Below are positions 16,290 through 25,334 of a DNA stretch of 64,000 bases, in pieces. The position numbers and the translations under genes are program-made. The DNA comes from Pseudomonas fluorescens (GTDB lineage Bacteria; Pseudomonadota; Gammaproteobacteria; Pseudomonadales; Pseudomonadaceae). The DNA lies in the NCBI RefSeq assembly GCF_001902145.1, contig NZ_MRST01000027.1, forward strand, positions 230,519 through 294,518, written 5' to 3'. Positions within the stretch are counted from its first letter, which is position 1, and each line of letters opens with the position of its first letter. The notes beneath the pieces are model-generated. The model did no database searches and was not told where the DNA came from. It saw only the letters and a list, made by a program, of their open reading frames with translations.

Positions 16290-18329
16290 TTACAGCTCGG
16301 CAGCCAAGCGCGAGCCCTGGTTGATGGCGCGCTTGGCATCCAGCTCGGCCGCCACATCGGCGCCGCCGATCAGGTGCACTTTCTGGCCGGCAGCGACCAG
16401 GCCGTCGTGCAATTCACGCAACGGATCCTGGCCGGCGCAGATGACGATGTTGTCCACCGCCAGCACCTGCGGCTCGCCCTCGGCGCCGATGCGGATATGC
16501 AAGCCCTCATCGTCGATCTTCAAGTACTCGACGCTGTTGAGCATCTGTACCTGCTTGTTTTTCAAGCCGGTGCGGTGGATCCAGCCGGTGGTTTTGCCCA
16601 GGCCGTCGCCGACCTTGGAGGCCTTGCGTTGCAGCAGGAACACTTCACGCGCCGGCGCATGCCGTTCGGGCTTGATCCCGGCCACACCGCCACGGGCCTC
16701 GAGTTGGGTGTCGATGCCCCACTCTTTCCAGAACGCTTCGCGGTCCAGGCTGGTGGATACGCCTTGGTGCACGAGGAACTCCGACACGTCAAAACCGATA
16801 CCGCCGGCGCCGATCACCGCCACGCGCTTGCCCACCGGTTTGCGCTCCAGGATCACGTCCAGGTAGCTCAGCACCTTGGCGTTGTCGACACCGGGAATCG
16901 CCGGAGTACGCGGAGCGATACCGGTGGCCAGGATCACCTCGTCATAACCACCCGCTACCAGTTGCGCAACATCCACACGGGTGTTGAGGCACAGCTCGAC
17001 GTGGGTGGTCTGCAATTTGCGTTTGAAATAACGCAGGGTCTCGAAGAACTCTTCCTTGCCCGGCACGCGCTTGGCGATATTGAACTGGCCGCCGATCTCG
17101 CTGGCGGAGTCGAACAAGGTCACCTGATGCCCGCGCTCGGCGGCCACGGTGGCAGCGGCCAGACCCGCAGGGCCCGCGCCGACGACCGCGACCTTTTTGA
17201 TCTGCTTGACTGGCAGGTAATTGAGCTCGGTTTCGTAGCACGCCCGCGGGTTGACCAGGCAGGTGGTGAGCTTGCCGCCAAAGGTGTGGTCCAGGCAGGC
17301 CTGGTTGCAGCCGATACAGGTATTGATTTCATCGGCACGCCCGGCGGCGGCCTTGTTGACGAACTCGGGGTCGGCGAGAAACGGCCGCGCCATCGAGACC
17401 ATATCGGCGTCGCCTTCAGCCAGGATCTGCTCGGCGATTTCCGGGGTGTTGATGCGGTTGGTGGTGATCAGCGGGATCTGTACCGAACCGCGCAATTTGG
17501 CCGTGACTTTACTGAACGCACCGCGGGGTACCTTGGTGGCGATGGTCGGGATACGTGCTTCGTGCCAGCCGATACCGGTGTTGATGATCGTCGCGCCGGC
17601 CTGTTCGATGGCCTTGGCCAACTGCACGATTTCTTCCCAGACGCTGCCGCCTTCCACCAGGTCGAGCATCGACAGGCGGAAGATGATAATGAAGTTCGGG
17701 CCTACGGCTTCGCGTACGCGGCGCACGATTTCCACCGCCAGGCGCATGCGATTTTCAAAGCTTCCGCCCCAACGGTCGGTGCGATGGTTAGTGTGGGCGG
17801 CGAGGAACTGATTAATGAAATAGCCTTCGGAGCCCATGATTTCGACGCCGTCATACTCGGCGACCTGGGCCAGCAGCGAGCAGGTGACAAAATCCTGGAT
17901 CTGCTTTTCGATGCCCTCTTCATCCAGTTCCTTGGGCTTGAACGGGTTGATCGGCGCCTGGATAGCGCTCGGTGCCACCTGCTTGGGGCTGTAGGCGTAA
18001 CGCCCGGCATGGAGGATCTGCATGCAGATCTTGCCACCCGCGTCGTGCACGGCTTGGGTAACGATCTTGTGCTTGCTCGCCTCTTCTTCGGTGGTCAACT
18101 TGGCTGCACCGGCGTACACCCCGCCTTCATCATTGGGGCCAATGCCGCCAGTGACCATCAGGCCCACGCCGCCACGGGCGCGCTCGGCAAAATAGGCCGC
18201 CATACGCTCGAAACCGCCGGGCTTTTCTTCAAGGCCTGTGTGCATCGAACCCATCAGGGTACGGTTGCGCAAGGTGGTAAAACCCAGGTCCAACGGGGCC
18301 AGCAGGTGCGGGTAGGCAGCAGCGGTCAT
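16290..18329 (-). CDS. fadH: 2,4-dienoyl-CoA reductase (NADPH)
   Basis: 679 residues from the ATG at 18329, which follows GGAGCTGTACC. Domains: FMN-binding Old-Yellow-Enzyme barrel (1-370), a 4Fe-4S site (CIGCNQACLDHTF...CLVNPRACYE), then FAD- and NADPH-binding domains (VVGAGPAGLAAA, VIGAGGIGFDV). It removes the 4,5-double bond of 2,4-dienoyl-CoA during beta-oxidation of polyunsaturated fatty acids. It is divergent from the nitrilase-like gene; no fad operon partners are visible. Confidence 0.95.
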   Translation of the reverse strand: MTAAAYPHLLAPLDLGFTTLRNRTLMGSMHTGLEEKPGGFERMAAYFAERARGGVGLMVTGGIGPNDEGGVYAGAAKLTTEEEASKHKIVTQAVHDAGGKICMQILHAGRYAYSPKQVAPSAIQAPINPFKPKELDEEGIEKQIQDFVTCSLLAQVAEYDGVEIMGSEGYFINQFLAAHTNHRTDRWGGSFENRMRLAVEIVRRVREAVGPNFIIIFRLSMLDLVEGGSVWEEIVQLAKAIEQAGATIINTGIGWHEARIPTIATKVPRGAFSKVTAKLRGSVQIPLITTNRINTPEIAEQILAEGDADMVSMARPFLADPEFVNKAAAGRADEINTCIGCNQACLDHTFGGKLTTCLVNPRACYETELNYLPVKQIKKVAVVGAGPAGLAAATVAAERGHQVTLFDSASEIGGQFNIAKRVPGKEEFFETLRYFKRKLQTTHVELCLNTRVDVAQLVAGGYDEVILATGIAPRTPAIPGVDNAKVLSYLDVILERKPVGKRVAVIGAGGIGFDVSEFLVHQGVSTSLDREAFWKEWGIDTQLEARGGVAGIKPERHAPAREVFLLQRKASKVGDGLGKTTGWIHRTGLKNKQVQMLNSVEYLKIDDEGLHIRIGAEGEPQVLAVDNIVICAGQDPLRELHDGLVAAGQKVHLIGGADVAAELDAKRAINQGSRLAAEL

Positions 18330-18540
18330 GGTACAGCTCCACAACGGATCATCACGGGACGTGGCGCACTCGAACGGCGTGCCATCGGTTTATGTCCCAC
18401 AGACTAAGAGGCGGTGGACCACGGCTCAATGACTGAAACTGACAAGTTATTGATCCAAATGCACAGCGCCCCTTGGCAAGCCACGCCATGGGCCCTACCC
18501 TAGTCGCGAACCCTGCACCTGGTCTGTTGTCTGTTGCCCC

Positions 18541-19671
18541 ATGCGTAAACTTCTAGCGTTCACCGTCATCATGGCCCTGGTTGCCTCCCTCGCCGCGTAT
18601 CTGGTCTGGACCCAGGAGCGCCCCGTGGCGCATTACCTGTCCGACCTGCGCATCACCCTCGCCGTCAATGAGGGCGAACCGGCCGATCGGGGCAACCTGC
18701 TCGGCATTCAGCCGGAACTGTTCCCTGCCGACTACCAGAGCCTGGAACGCCTGCACCTGAAGCTGTCGGCCTACCTGCAACACGCCCGGGACCTTGGGCT
18801 GATCAATGCCAAGACCGTTGTAGTGCTGCCGGAACATATCGGCACCTGGTTGATGCTCGGCGGAGAAAAGAATGAGCTGTACCAGGCCGCTCACCTCAAG
18901 GACGCCATGAACTGGCTGTCGATCAGCAACCCGCTGCAATTTGCCAAAGCCTGGATCAGCGCCACTGGCGACAACCGCATGGACGATGCGTACCTGCGCA
19001 TGAAAGCCCCGGCCATGGCCCGCGACTATCAAGTGGTGTTTGGCGGCCTCGCCAAAGAATTTGGCGTGACCCTGGTGGCCGGTTCCATCGCCCTGCCTAA
19101 CCCGAGCGTGATCCAGGGGCAACTGGAGATCGGCCACGGCGCGCTGTACAACGCCAGCATGGTGTTCGCCGCCGACGGCTTGCCGCTGGGCCAGCCGCAG
19201 CGCCAGCTCTACCCGATCTACGATGAACGTGGCTTTATCGAGCCTGGCGATGAGCATGTCGTCAACGTTGTCGATACACCTGCCGGGCGCCTGGGCATTC
19301 TGGTCGGCAGCGACAGTTGGTACCCGGACAACTACCGCAAACTCAACGAGCAAGGCGCGCAACTGATCGCAGTGCCTGCCTTTGTTACCGGCCGCGACAC
19401 CTGGGAGCGTCCATGGCGCGGCTTCAAGAGCGTATCCACGCCCTCTGAAGTGAGCCTCAAGCCTGAAGAAACCAGCGAGGGCGCTGCCTGGCGTCGTCTC
19501 ACCCTGATCAGCCAGCCCCCTGTCAGCCAAGCCACCGCAGGCATGAGCGTGTTTCTGCGCGGGCAGTTCTGGGACCTGGGCAGCGCCGGCCAGAGTTTTC
19601 TCAGCCGCAATGGGCAAGTCTTCGCCGATGGCGACGCCCGTGGTGCACGCCTGCTGAATATCTGGCTGTAG
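18541..19671 (+). CDS. Nitrilase-fold protein without catalytic cysteine
   Basis: 376 residues with an N-terminal membrane anchor or signal (about 4-24). The carbon-nitrogen hydrolase fold is clear: VVVLPEHIG (Glu98 of the triad), then LYPIYDERGFIEPGDEH, then GILVGSDSWYPDNYR, which aligns with the usual GVxICYDxxFPE. The nucleophile Cys is Gly256, the triad Lys is absent around residues 220-222, and the protein contains no cysteine at all. It is thus predicted not to hydrolyse amides by the family mechanism. It is followed after four bases by an AraC-type regulator, so the two are likely cotranscribed. Confidence 0.8.
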   Translation: MRKLLAFTVIMALVASLAAYLVWTQERPVAHYLSDLRITLAVNEGEPADRGNLLGIQPELFPADYQSLERLHLKLSAYLQHARDLGLINAKTVVVLPEHIGTWLMLGGEKNELYQAAHLKDAMNWLSISNPLQFAKAWISATGDNRMDDAYLRMKAPAMARDYQVVFGGLAKEFGVTLVAGSIALPNPSVIQGQLEIGHGALYNASMVFAADGLPLGQPQRQLYPIYDERGFIEPGDEHVVNVVDTPAGRLGILVGSDSWYPDNYRKLNEQGAQLIAVPAFVTGRDTWERPWRGFKSVSTPSEVSLKPEETSEGAAWRRLTLISQPPVSQATAGMSVFLRGQFWDLGSAGQSFLSRNGQVFADGDARGARLLNIWL

Positions 19672-19675
19672 CGCC

Positions 19676-20710
19676 TTGAAGCCGGTGCGCCTGGGGGATC
19701 TGTCGGTGGGCTTCGTGCACACCCTGGCCGACGCCATCCACAGCCACGGCCTGGATCCACAGCCCCTGCTGCTGCAATACGGCCTCGATCCATCTCGCCT
19801 GGCTGAGGCCGGCGCACGCTTGTCGATCCCGCGCTACATGCGCCTGGGCCACGCGGCCATCCAACTGACCGGCAACCCCGGCCTGGGCCTGCGTATGGGC
19901 CAGCTCAGCCGCTTGAGCCAAGCCGGTCTTGCCGGCGTCACTGCCGCCCAAGCGCCCACAGTGCGCGAAGCGGCACGCACGCTCACACGCTTTGAAGCAC
20001 TGTACGGCTCTAACTATCGCGGGCAATCAAGCTTTCATGAAGACGCCGAAGGCGCGTGGCTGAGGTTTTATTCCATCAGCCCCTATAACGCCTATAACCG
20101 CTTTGTGGTGGATTCGATCATCGCCGGCTGGCTGCAGCAACTGTCCGGCCTGGCGCAACAGCCGGTGCAGGCCCAGCGGATTGAAATCGAATTCGACGCG
20201 CCGGACTACCACGACCACTACAGGATCCTGGGAGAGGGCGTGGTCCACTTCGGCGCCGACGTCAATCAACTGCGCCTTAGCCAGTCAACCCTGGCGCTGC
20301 GCAACCCGCAGCATTGCCCAAGCACCTGGCACCTGTTGCTACAGCTGTGTGAAAGGGAGTTAGAGCAGTTGACCCGCACCCGCAGCCTGCGCGAGCGCAT
20401 TACCCGGTTGCTCGGGCCGATGCTCAATGGCGGCCGGGAACCCGACCTGGAAGAAGTGGCCGCACGCTTGAAGCTGCCAACCTGGACATTGCGGCGCAAA
20501 CTGGCCGAGGAAGGCACACAGTTTCGCGCGATTCTCAATGACACCCGTCGCGACCTGGCCATGACCTACATTCGCGATACGGAACTGGCGTTCGGCGAGA
20601 TCGCCTACTTGCTCGGTTTTGCTTCGGCCCAAGCCTTCCAAAGGGCCTTCAGACGCTGGAACAACCAGACCCCAGGGGAATTTCGCCGCAGTCAGCGACA
20701 ATCCGCCTGA
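19676..20710 (+). CDS. AraC-family transcriptional regulator
   Basis: 344 residues from a TTG four bases after the previous stop; a GTG at 19685 is possible. The N-terminal 240 residues form the arabinose-binding-type regulatory domain of the OruR/VirS-like subgroup, and the C-terminal two helix-turn-helix motifs (PDLEEVAARLKLPTWTLRRKL; FGEIAYLLGFASAQAFQRAF) are complete. P. aeruginosa has a similar regulator near fadH. Its targets may be the nitrilase-like gene or fadH; that is inference from position. Confidence 0.88.
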   Translation: MKPVRLGDLSVGFVHTLADAIHSHGLDPQPLLLQYGLDPSRLAEAGARLSIPRYMRLGHAAIQLTGNPGLGLRMGQLSRLSQAGLAGVTAAQAPTVREAARTLTRFEALYGSNYRGQSSFHEDAEGAWLRFYSISPYNAYNRFVVDSIIAGWLQQLSGLAQQPVQAQRIEIEFDAPDYHDHYRILGEGVVHFGADVNQLRLSQSTLALRNPQHCPSTWHLLLQLCERELEQLTRTRSLRERITRLLGPMLNGGREPDLEEVAARLKLPTWTLRRKLAEEGTQFRAILNDTRRDLAMTYIRDTELAFGEIAYLLGFASAQAFQRAFRRWNNQTPGEFRRSQRQSA

Positions 20711-20718
20711 AGTCAGTG

Positions 20719-20805
20719 TTACAGCTCAGTGGCATCGTCGACAGGGTCCAGTGGGTCTAGCTCGAATGCCTGGTACTCCAGCAGCTCTTCCTGGTAATCG
20801 TCCAT
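20719..20805 (-). CDS. Small acidic protein, 28 residues
   Basis: ATG at 20805 is preceded by an excellent AAGGAG at seven bases. The product is 28 residues with 11 Asp/Glu and no Lys/Arg/His (MDDYQEELLEYQAFELDPLD...). The strong ribosome site and the biased composition argue for a real gene; the function is unknown. It is convergent with the AraC gene, nine bases from its end. Confidence 0.6.
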   Translation of the reverse strand: MDDYQEELLEYQAFELDPLDPVDDATEL

Positions 20806-20963
20806 GGTGGACTCCTTTTCGTGTTGAAAGCGGTTGCAGATTAATGACCTGCGAACCCAGCCTAAAGTGCCGTCATGACGAAAAAATGTCGACGTCGTGA
20901 CATTCCTGCTCTTGAGATTAAACGTAGCAGGGCTGGAGTGATTTAGCGGACGGCCCACTTTAA

Positions 20964-20990
20964 TGCAATTGCAATCATTGCAAGTGCAAT
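20964..20990. promoter_or_regulatory. Two palindromic operators before the truncated E1 gene
   Basis: TGCAATTGCA (20964-20973) and ATTGCA-AG-TGCAAT (20977-20990) lie side by side, followed by CATATTTCCAT. The second is nearly the same as the site at 22598-22611 in front of the full-length E1 gene, together with its ATATTT tail. A shared MarR-type operator is the likely explanation. Confidence 0.65.
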
Positions 20991-21036
20991 CATATTTCCA
21001 TTAGGGTACAAGCCTACGTTGCCAGGAGCTTGAACC

Positions 21037-22053
21037 ATGCCCGCCTCTACCGCGCACGCTGCGCAGCTCTGTATTCACGCACTGAACAGCGCCGAATACT
21101 CCGCCAGCTCGCCGCTGGACGCCGTCTTGACCATGGCCGACACCCTGGAATCCGCCCGGCAAGCCTGGGTGATTCGTGGCCAATCGCTCAGTCGCCGGGT
21201 CGACAACTGGCCCATTTGGTTCGCGCGCGATACGGGCGAAAAGCCGATGCTGTACCTGCACCGCGCGTCGTCCTCTGCACAGTTGTGCGCACTCTCGAAG
21301 CTGACAGCCCAGCGTGGCATCTTGTGCAATGACATTGAAAACCAACCGTCCCCGTGGCCCAAGGGAGCGCGCCCCTCACTGCCGCTGTGGCTGGCGACTC
21401 ATCCACAGTGCACACCCTATGACCCTGCCTCGGGGGACGAAGCGAGGGCGATTGTGCTGGCGGGATTACGCACCTTGTATGTCGACGGCAAGCCCGGCTT
21501 TTACTATCTGGCGCTGCATGATCAGGACGGCAACGCGACACTGGGTACACAGGACCATGAGGGCGCGCACAAAGGTATGTACCCGATCCAACATGGCCCG
21601 GTGGCAGATGTGCGCTTGCTCGGTGCTGGTCGGGCTTTCGAAGAGGTGCTGCAGGCCGCTCGGCTGCTGGAACAGGACTGGCAAATTATCGCGCACGTGT
21701 GGAGTTGCCCCAGTTATACGCGGCTGGCCCGTGAGGCGGCGGCGGCCGCACGCTGGAACCGCTTGCATCCCACAGCGCGCAAACGCAGCTGTCATTTACG
21801 TGATTGCCTGGCGGCAAGCACAGCGCCGGTGATTGCCGTCACTGGCTACCCGCAGGCTATCGTCGACCCGCTGGCAGCGTATGTGGATGCGCGGTTTGTG
21901 GCGCTGGGGGCAGGTTCGGTGCAGGCAGCCGCGCCGAGTCGTTATTGGATAGCAGTGTCAGCACTCAGGGCATTGGCGCAGGAGGGCCGTATCGACAATC
22001 GAGAGGTTGAAACAGCAATGAATCGTTATGCACTGACAGGCGCCCACAGTTGA
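21037..22053 (+). CDS. Truncated pyruvate-dehydrogenase-E1-like protein (C-terminal part only)
   Basis: 338 residues. From about residue 115 to the end it aligns by eye with the C-terminal third of AceE: CTPYDP vs CVAYDP, FYYLALHDQDGN vs IYYYITLLNENY, KGMYPI vs KGMYPL, ARWNRLHP vs AERWNLLHP, RFVALGAGS vs RFVALGTDG. The thiamine-diphosphate motif (GDG...NN) and the catalytic Glu region of E1 are missing, and residues 1-114 match nothing I recognise. It therefore cannot be a complete E1. It shares an operator and a convergent MarR gene with the full-length E1 downstream. Confidence 0.8.
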   Translation: MPASTAHAAQLCIHALNSAEYSASSPLDAVLTMADTLESARQAWVIRGQSLSRRVDNWPIWFARDTGEKPMLYLHRASSSAQLCALSKLTAQRGILCNDIENQPSPWPKGARPSLPLWLATHPQCTPYDPASGDEARAIVLAGLRTLYVDGKPGFYYLALHDQDGNATLGTQDHEGAHKGMYPIQHGPVADVRLLGAGRAFEEVLQAARLLEQDWQIIAHVWSCPSYTRLAREAAAAARWNRLHPTARKRSCHLRDCLAASTAPVIAVTGYPQAIVDPLAAYVDARFVALGAGSVQAAAPSRYWIAVSALRALAQEGRIDNREVETAMNRYALTGAHS

Positions 22054-22057
22054 TTGC

Positions 22058-22528
22058 TCAGGGCTTGCGCCGGCTTCGAGTCTGCACGCCGGCCTCCATC
22101 GCCAACCCTGCTGTGCGTTCCAAGGCGTCGGCAAACGCTTGGCGTTGCTCGGGCTCGATTTGCGACAGAAATAGCTCATCCACCGTATTTTCGTAGATCT
22201 TCCACATCTTTTTACGCAGCGCGCGACCGGCATCGGTGATCGAGGCAAACGCCGCACGCCCATCGCCATCTGAGCGAGAGCGCACCACCAGGCCGTCCTT
22301 TTCCAGGCGGTCCACCAGACGCGTGAGGTTGTAGCGCTCGATGGCCAGCACATCGGCCAATTCGTGCATGCGACGGGTTCCGTCGGGCCCGCTTTCCAAG
22401 CCCCACAACGCGTCATACCAGGCGTAAGGCGGCAGGTCCGCCGCAGCCAGCCGCCGCTCGATTTCACGGATGACTGTCCTGTGGGCCCTGACAAAACGGA
22501 ACCATACATCCGGTTCTTTCGACGACAT
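22058..22528 (-). CDS. MarR-family regulator
   Basis: 156 residues from the ATG at 22528 (an upstream ATG at 22552 would add eight). The winged helix is HELADVLAIERYNLTRLVDRLEKDGLVVRSRSDGDGRAAFASIT. It ends four bases from the truncated E1 gene (convergent) and is divergent from the full-length E1 gene; the palindrome at 22598-22611 lies between their starts. It is thus the natural candidate for repressing itself and both E1-like genes, perhaps until an organic acid or aromatic ligand binds. Confidence 0.88.
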   Translation of the reverse strand: MSSKEPDVWFRFVRAHRTVIREIERRLAAADLPPYAWYDALWGLESGPDGTRRMHELADVLAIERYNLTRLVDRLEKDGLVVRSRSDGDGRAAFASITDAGRALRKKMWKIYENTVDELFLSQIEPEQRQAFADALERTAGLAMEAGVQTRSRRKP

Positions 22529-22597
22529 GCAACACCATCCGGGGAATTTCAAGAAGGTTGCAATAGTAGCTCATCCCGCGCTAGATTCCGGCATGTA

Positions 22598-22611
22598 GTT
22601 GCAATTGCAAT
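22598..22611. promoter_or_regulatory. Palindromic operator between marR and the full-length E1 gene
   Basis: GTTGCAATTGCAAT contains the perfect 12-base palindrome TTGCAATTGCAA (22599-22610), directly before TATATTTGCAT, which may be a -10 for the E1 gene. It matches the site at 20977-20990 in 12 of 14 bases. Confidence 0.7.
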
Positions 22612-22672
22612 TATATTTGCATCACTCCCACGAGGAGCTCGCTGCTTGAATCCGCCTACCCTGGAGCCTCAC

Positions 22673-25333
22673 ATGACCCCGAATGACGCAGTAAGACTCG
22701 ACGATGATCCACAGGAAACCCGCGAATGGCTGGAGTCCATCGAATCGGTGCTGTCCACCGAGGGCCGCCCCCGCGCTCATTACCTGATCGATCAGTTGCT
22801 GGATTTCGACGTAGCACGGCATGGCGACTTCTACGGGCGGGTGACCACCCCCTACGTCAATACCATCCCGGTTGAGCGCCAGCTGCCCTACCCCGGCAAC
22901 CAGGCTATCGAGCGACGCACCAATGCGTTTATCCGCTGGAACGCCATGGCGATGGTATTGCGCGCTGGCAAACACTCAGGCGTGGGTGGGCATATCGCTA
23001 CTTACGCGTCAGCCGCCGTGCTGTATGACGTAGGCTTCGATCATTTTTTCCGTGGCCGAACCGACACATTCGATGGCGACCTGGTGTACATCCAGGGCCA
23101 CTCCTCACCAGGCATTTATGGTCGCGCCTACCTGGAGGGCCGCATCAGCGAAGCGCAGCTGGATAACTTCCGTCGCGAGGCCGATGGCAAGGGCCTGTCC
23201 TCCTATCCTCACCCACGGTTGATGCCGGACTTCTGGCAATTCCCTACGGTATCCATGGGCCTGGGCCCCATCACTGCGGCTTACCAGGCGCGCTTTATGC
23301 GGTATCTGGAGTTCCGAGACCTCAAGCAGCATCAGGGTCGCAAGGTCTGGGCATTCCTCGGTGATGGAGAAATGGACCAACCCGAATCCCTGGCGGCGAT
23401 TTCCCTGGCGGGCCGCGAAAAACTCGACAACCTGATCTTCGTGGTCAACTGCAACCTGCAACGCCTGGATGGTCCGGTGCGCGGCAACGCCAAGGTGATC
23501 CAGGAATTCGAGAGTCTGTACCGCGCCGCCGGCTGGAATGTGATCAAGGTGATCTGGGGCGGCGGCTGGGACGCACTGCTGGACAAGGACCAGAGCGGCC
23601 TGCTGCGCCAACGCATGATGGAATGCGTGGACGGCGACTATCAGAATTACAAATCCCAGAATGGCGCCTATGTGCGTGAACACTTCTTTGGCAAATACCC
23701 GCAGTTGCTGGCGCTGGTTGCGGACATGTCCGACGACGATATCTGGAAACTTTCACGGGGCGGGCATGACCCGGACAAGGTCTACAATGCCTACGCCGCC
23801 GCCGTGCGCCATAAGGGCCAGCCCACGGTGATACTGGCCAAGACGGTCAAGGGCTTCGGCATGGGTGAAGCTGGCGAAGGCCAAAACATCAACCACCAGT
23901 TGAAGAAGATGGGGGCCGACGCGGTAAAAGCTTTCCGCGACCGCTTCGGCTTGGAGGTCGACGATGACCGGCTCGAAGAAATCCCTTACCTCAAACCCGC
24001 CGTCGACAGCGAAGAGGCCCGCTACTTCGCCGCACGACGACGGGCACTGGGAGGCTATGTGCCGGCGCGTTACACCGGCACTGCGCCGTTGCAAATCCCC
24101 GCGCTGAGCGCCTTCGCCACTCAACTCAAAGACACCGGTGAGCGCGCCATCTCCACCACAATGGCCTTTGTGCGCATCCTCGGCACGCTGCTCAAGGACC
24201 CGCATTTAGGCAAGCTGATCGTGCCTATCGTGCCGGATGAGTCGCGCACCTTTGGCATGGAAAGCCTGTTCCGCCAGATCGGTATCCACTCAGCCGTCGG
24301 CCAGCTCTATACCCCACAGGACGCCGGGCAATTGAGCTACTACAAAGAGAGCAAAGACGGACAGATCATGCAGGAAGGGCTGAATGAATCCGGCGCTATT
24401 TCTTCCTGGATCGCGGCAAGTACGTCCTATAGCAACCATGGCCTGATGACCGTGCCGTTCTATATTTTCTACTCGATGTTCGGCTTCCAGCGCGTCGGCG
24501 ACCTGGCCTGGGCGGCGGGCGATGCGCGAGCGCGGGGTTTCCTGCTGGGCGCCACGGCCGGGCGCACCACGCTGATGGGTGAAGGCTTGCAGCATGACGA
24601 CGGGCACAGCCATATCCTGGCCTCGGTGATTCCCTGCTGCGTGGCCTACGACCCGACTTTTGCCTATGAACTGGCGGTGATTATTCGCGAGGGTATGCGG
24701 CGCATGTATGTCGAACAGGAGGACATTTACTACTACATCACCCTGCTCAACGAAAACTATCCGCACCCGGCGATGCCGGAAGGCGTTGAAGAAGGCATTC
24801 TCAAGGGCATGTATCCGCTGAGCACGCACCCGCAAGCGCAGGTGCAACTGATGGGCAGCGGTTCGATCTTACGCGAAGTAATCGCCGCGGCTGAGCTGCT
24901 TGCCAAGGATTTCGAGGTGCAGAGCGATGTCTGGAGTGCCACCAGCCTGACCGAGCTACGCCGTGACGGGCACGCGGCAGAACGCTGGAACCTGCTGCAC
25001 CCGCAAAGCGAACCACGCCTGAGTTACGTCGAAACCTGCCTCACCGGGAAAAGCGGGCCAATGGTGGTGGCGACGGACTACATGAAGTTATTCGCCGACC
25101 AAATCCGCCCTTTTGTACAGGGTCGCCGTTTTGTAGCCCTGGGCACGGATGGGTTCGGGCAGTCGGATACACGGGAAACGCTGCGTGAGTTCTTCGAAGT
25201 AGACCGCCACTTCATCGTGCTGGCAGCCTTGAAGGCTTTGGCCGATGACGGCCTGATCGGTCGCGACAGAGTGGTCGAGGCCATCAGCCGCTACGGGATC
25301 GACGTCGACAAAGCGAACCCCGTAGCCGTCTGA
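22673..25333 (+). CDS. aceE: Pyruvate dehydrogenase E1 component, homodimeric type (paralogue)
   Basis: 886 residues from the ATG at 22673 behind GGAG; the size equals E. coli AceE. The thiamine-diphosphate motif is FLGDGEMDQPES...NCNLQRLDGPVRGN; the catalytic Glu segment is QEGLNESGAISSW; FYIFYSMFGFQRVGDLAWAAGD and GEGLQHDDGHSH are AceE signatures. It decarboxylates pyruvate or a related 2-oxo acid and passes the acyl group to an E2. No E2 or E3 gene is nearby, so it borrows these or acts on another acid; P. putida MdeB, a 2-oxobutyrate dehydrogenase E1, is a precedent for such a paralogue. Confidence 0.92.
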   Translation: MTPNDAVRLDDDPQETREWLESIESVLSTEGRPRAHYLIDQLLDFDVARHGDFYGRVTTPYVNTIPVERQLPYPGNQAIERRTNAFIRWNAMAMVLRAGKHSGVGGHIATYASAAVLYDVGFDHFFRGRTDTFDGDLVYIQGHSSPGIYGRAYLEGRISEAQLDNFRREADGKGLSSYPHPRLMPDFWQFPTVSMGLGPITAAYQARFMRYLEFRDLKQHQGRKVWAFLGDGEMDQPESLAAISLAGREKLDNLIFVVNCNLQRLDGPVRGNAKVIQEFESLYRAAGWNVIKVIWGGGWDALLDKDQSGLLRQRMMECVDGDYQNYKSQNGAYVREHFFGKYPQLLALVADMSDDDIWKLSRGGHDPDKVYNAYAAAVRHKGQPTVILAKTVKGFGMGEAGEGQNINHQLKKMGADAVKAFRDRFGLEVDDDRLEEIPYLKPAVDSEEARYFAARRRALGGYVPARYTGTAPLQIPALSAFATQLKDTGERAISTTMAFVRILGTLLKDPHLGKLIVPIVPDESRTFGMESLFRQIGIHSAVGQLYTPQDAGQLSYYKESKDGQIMQEGLNESGAISSWIAASTSYSNHGLMTVPFYIFYSMFGFQRVGDLAWAAGDARARGFLLGATAGRTTLMGEGLQHDDGHSHILASVIPCCVAYDPTFAYELAVIIREGMRRMYVEQEDIYYYITLLNENYPHPAMPEGVEEGILKGMYPLSTHPQAQVQLMGSGSILREVIAAAELLAKDFEVQSDVWSATSLTELRRDGHAAERWNLLHPQSEPRLSYVETCLTGKSGPMVVATDYMKLFADQIRPFVQGRRFVALGTDGFGQSDTRETLREFFEVDRHFIVLAALKALADDGLIGRDRVVEAISRYGIDVDKANPVAV

Positions 25334-25334
25334 G

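Noticed and set aside
22673..25333. Calling the full-length E1 the main pyruvate dehydrogenase of the cell
   Set aside because: No aceF or lpd beside it and its own MarR control; a second, specialised copy is more likely, though not proven.
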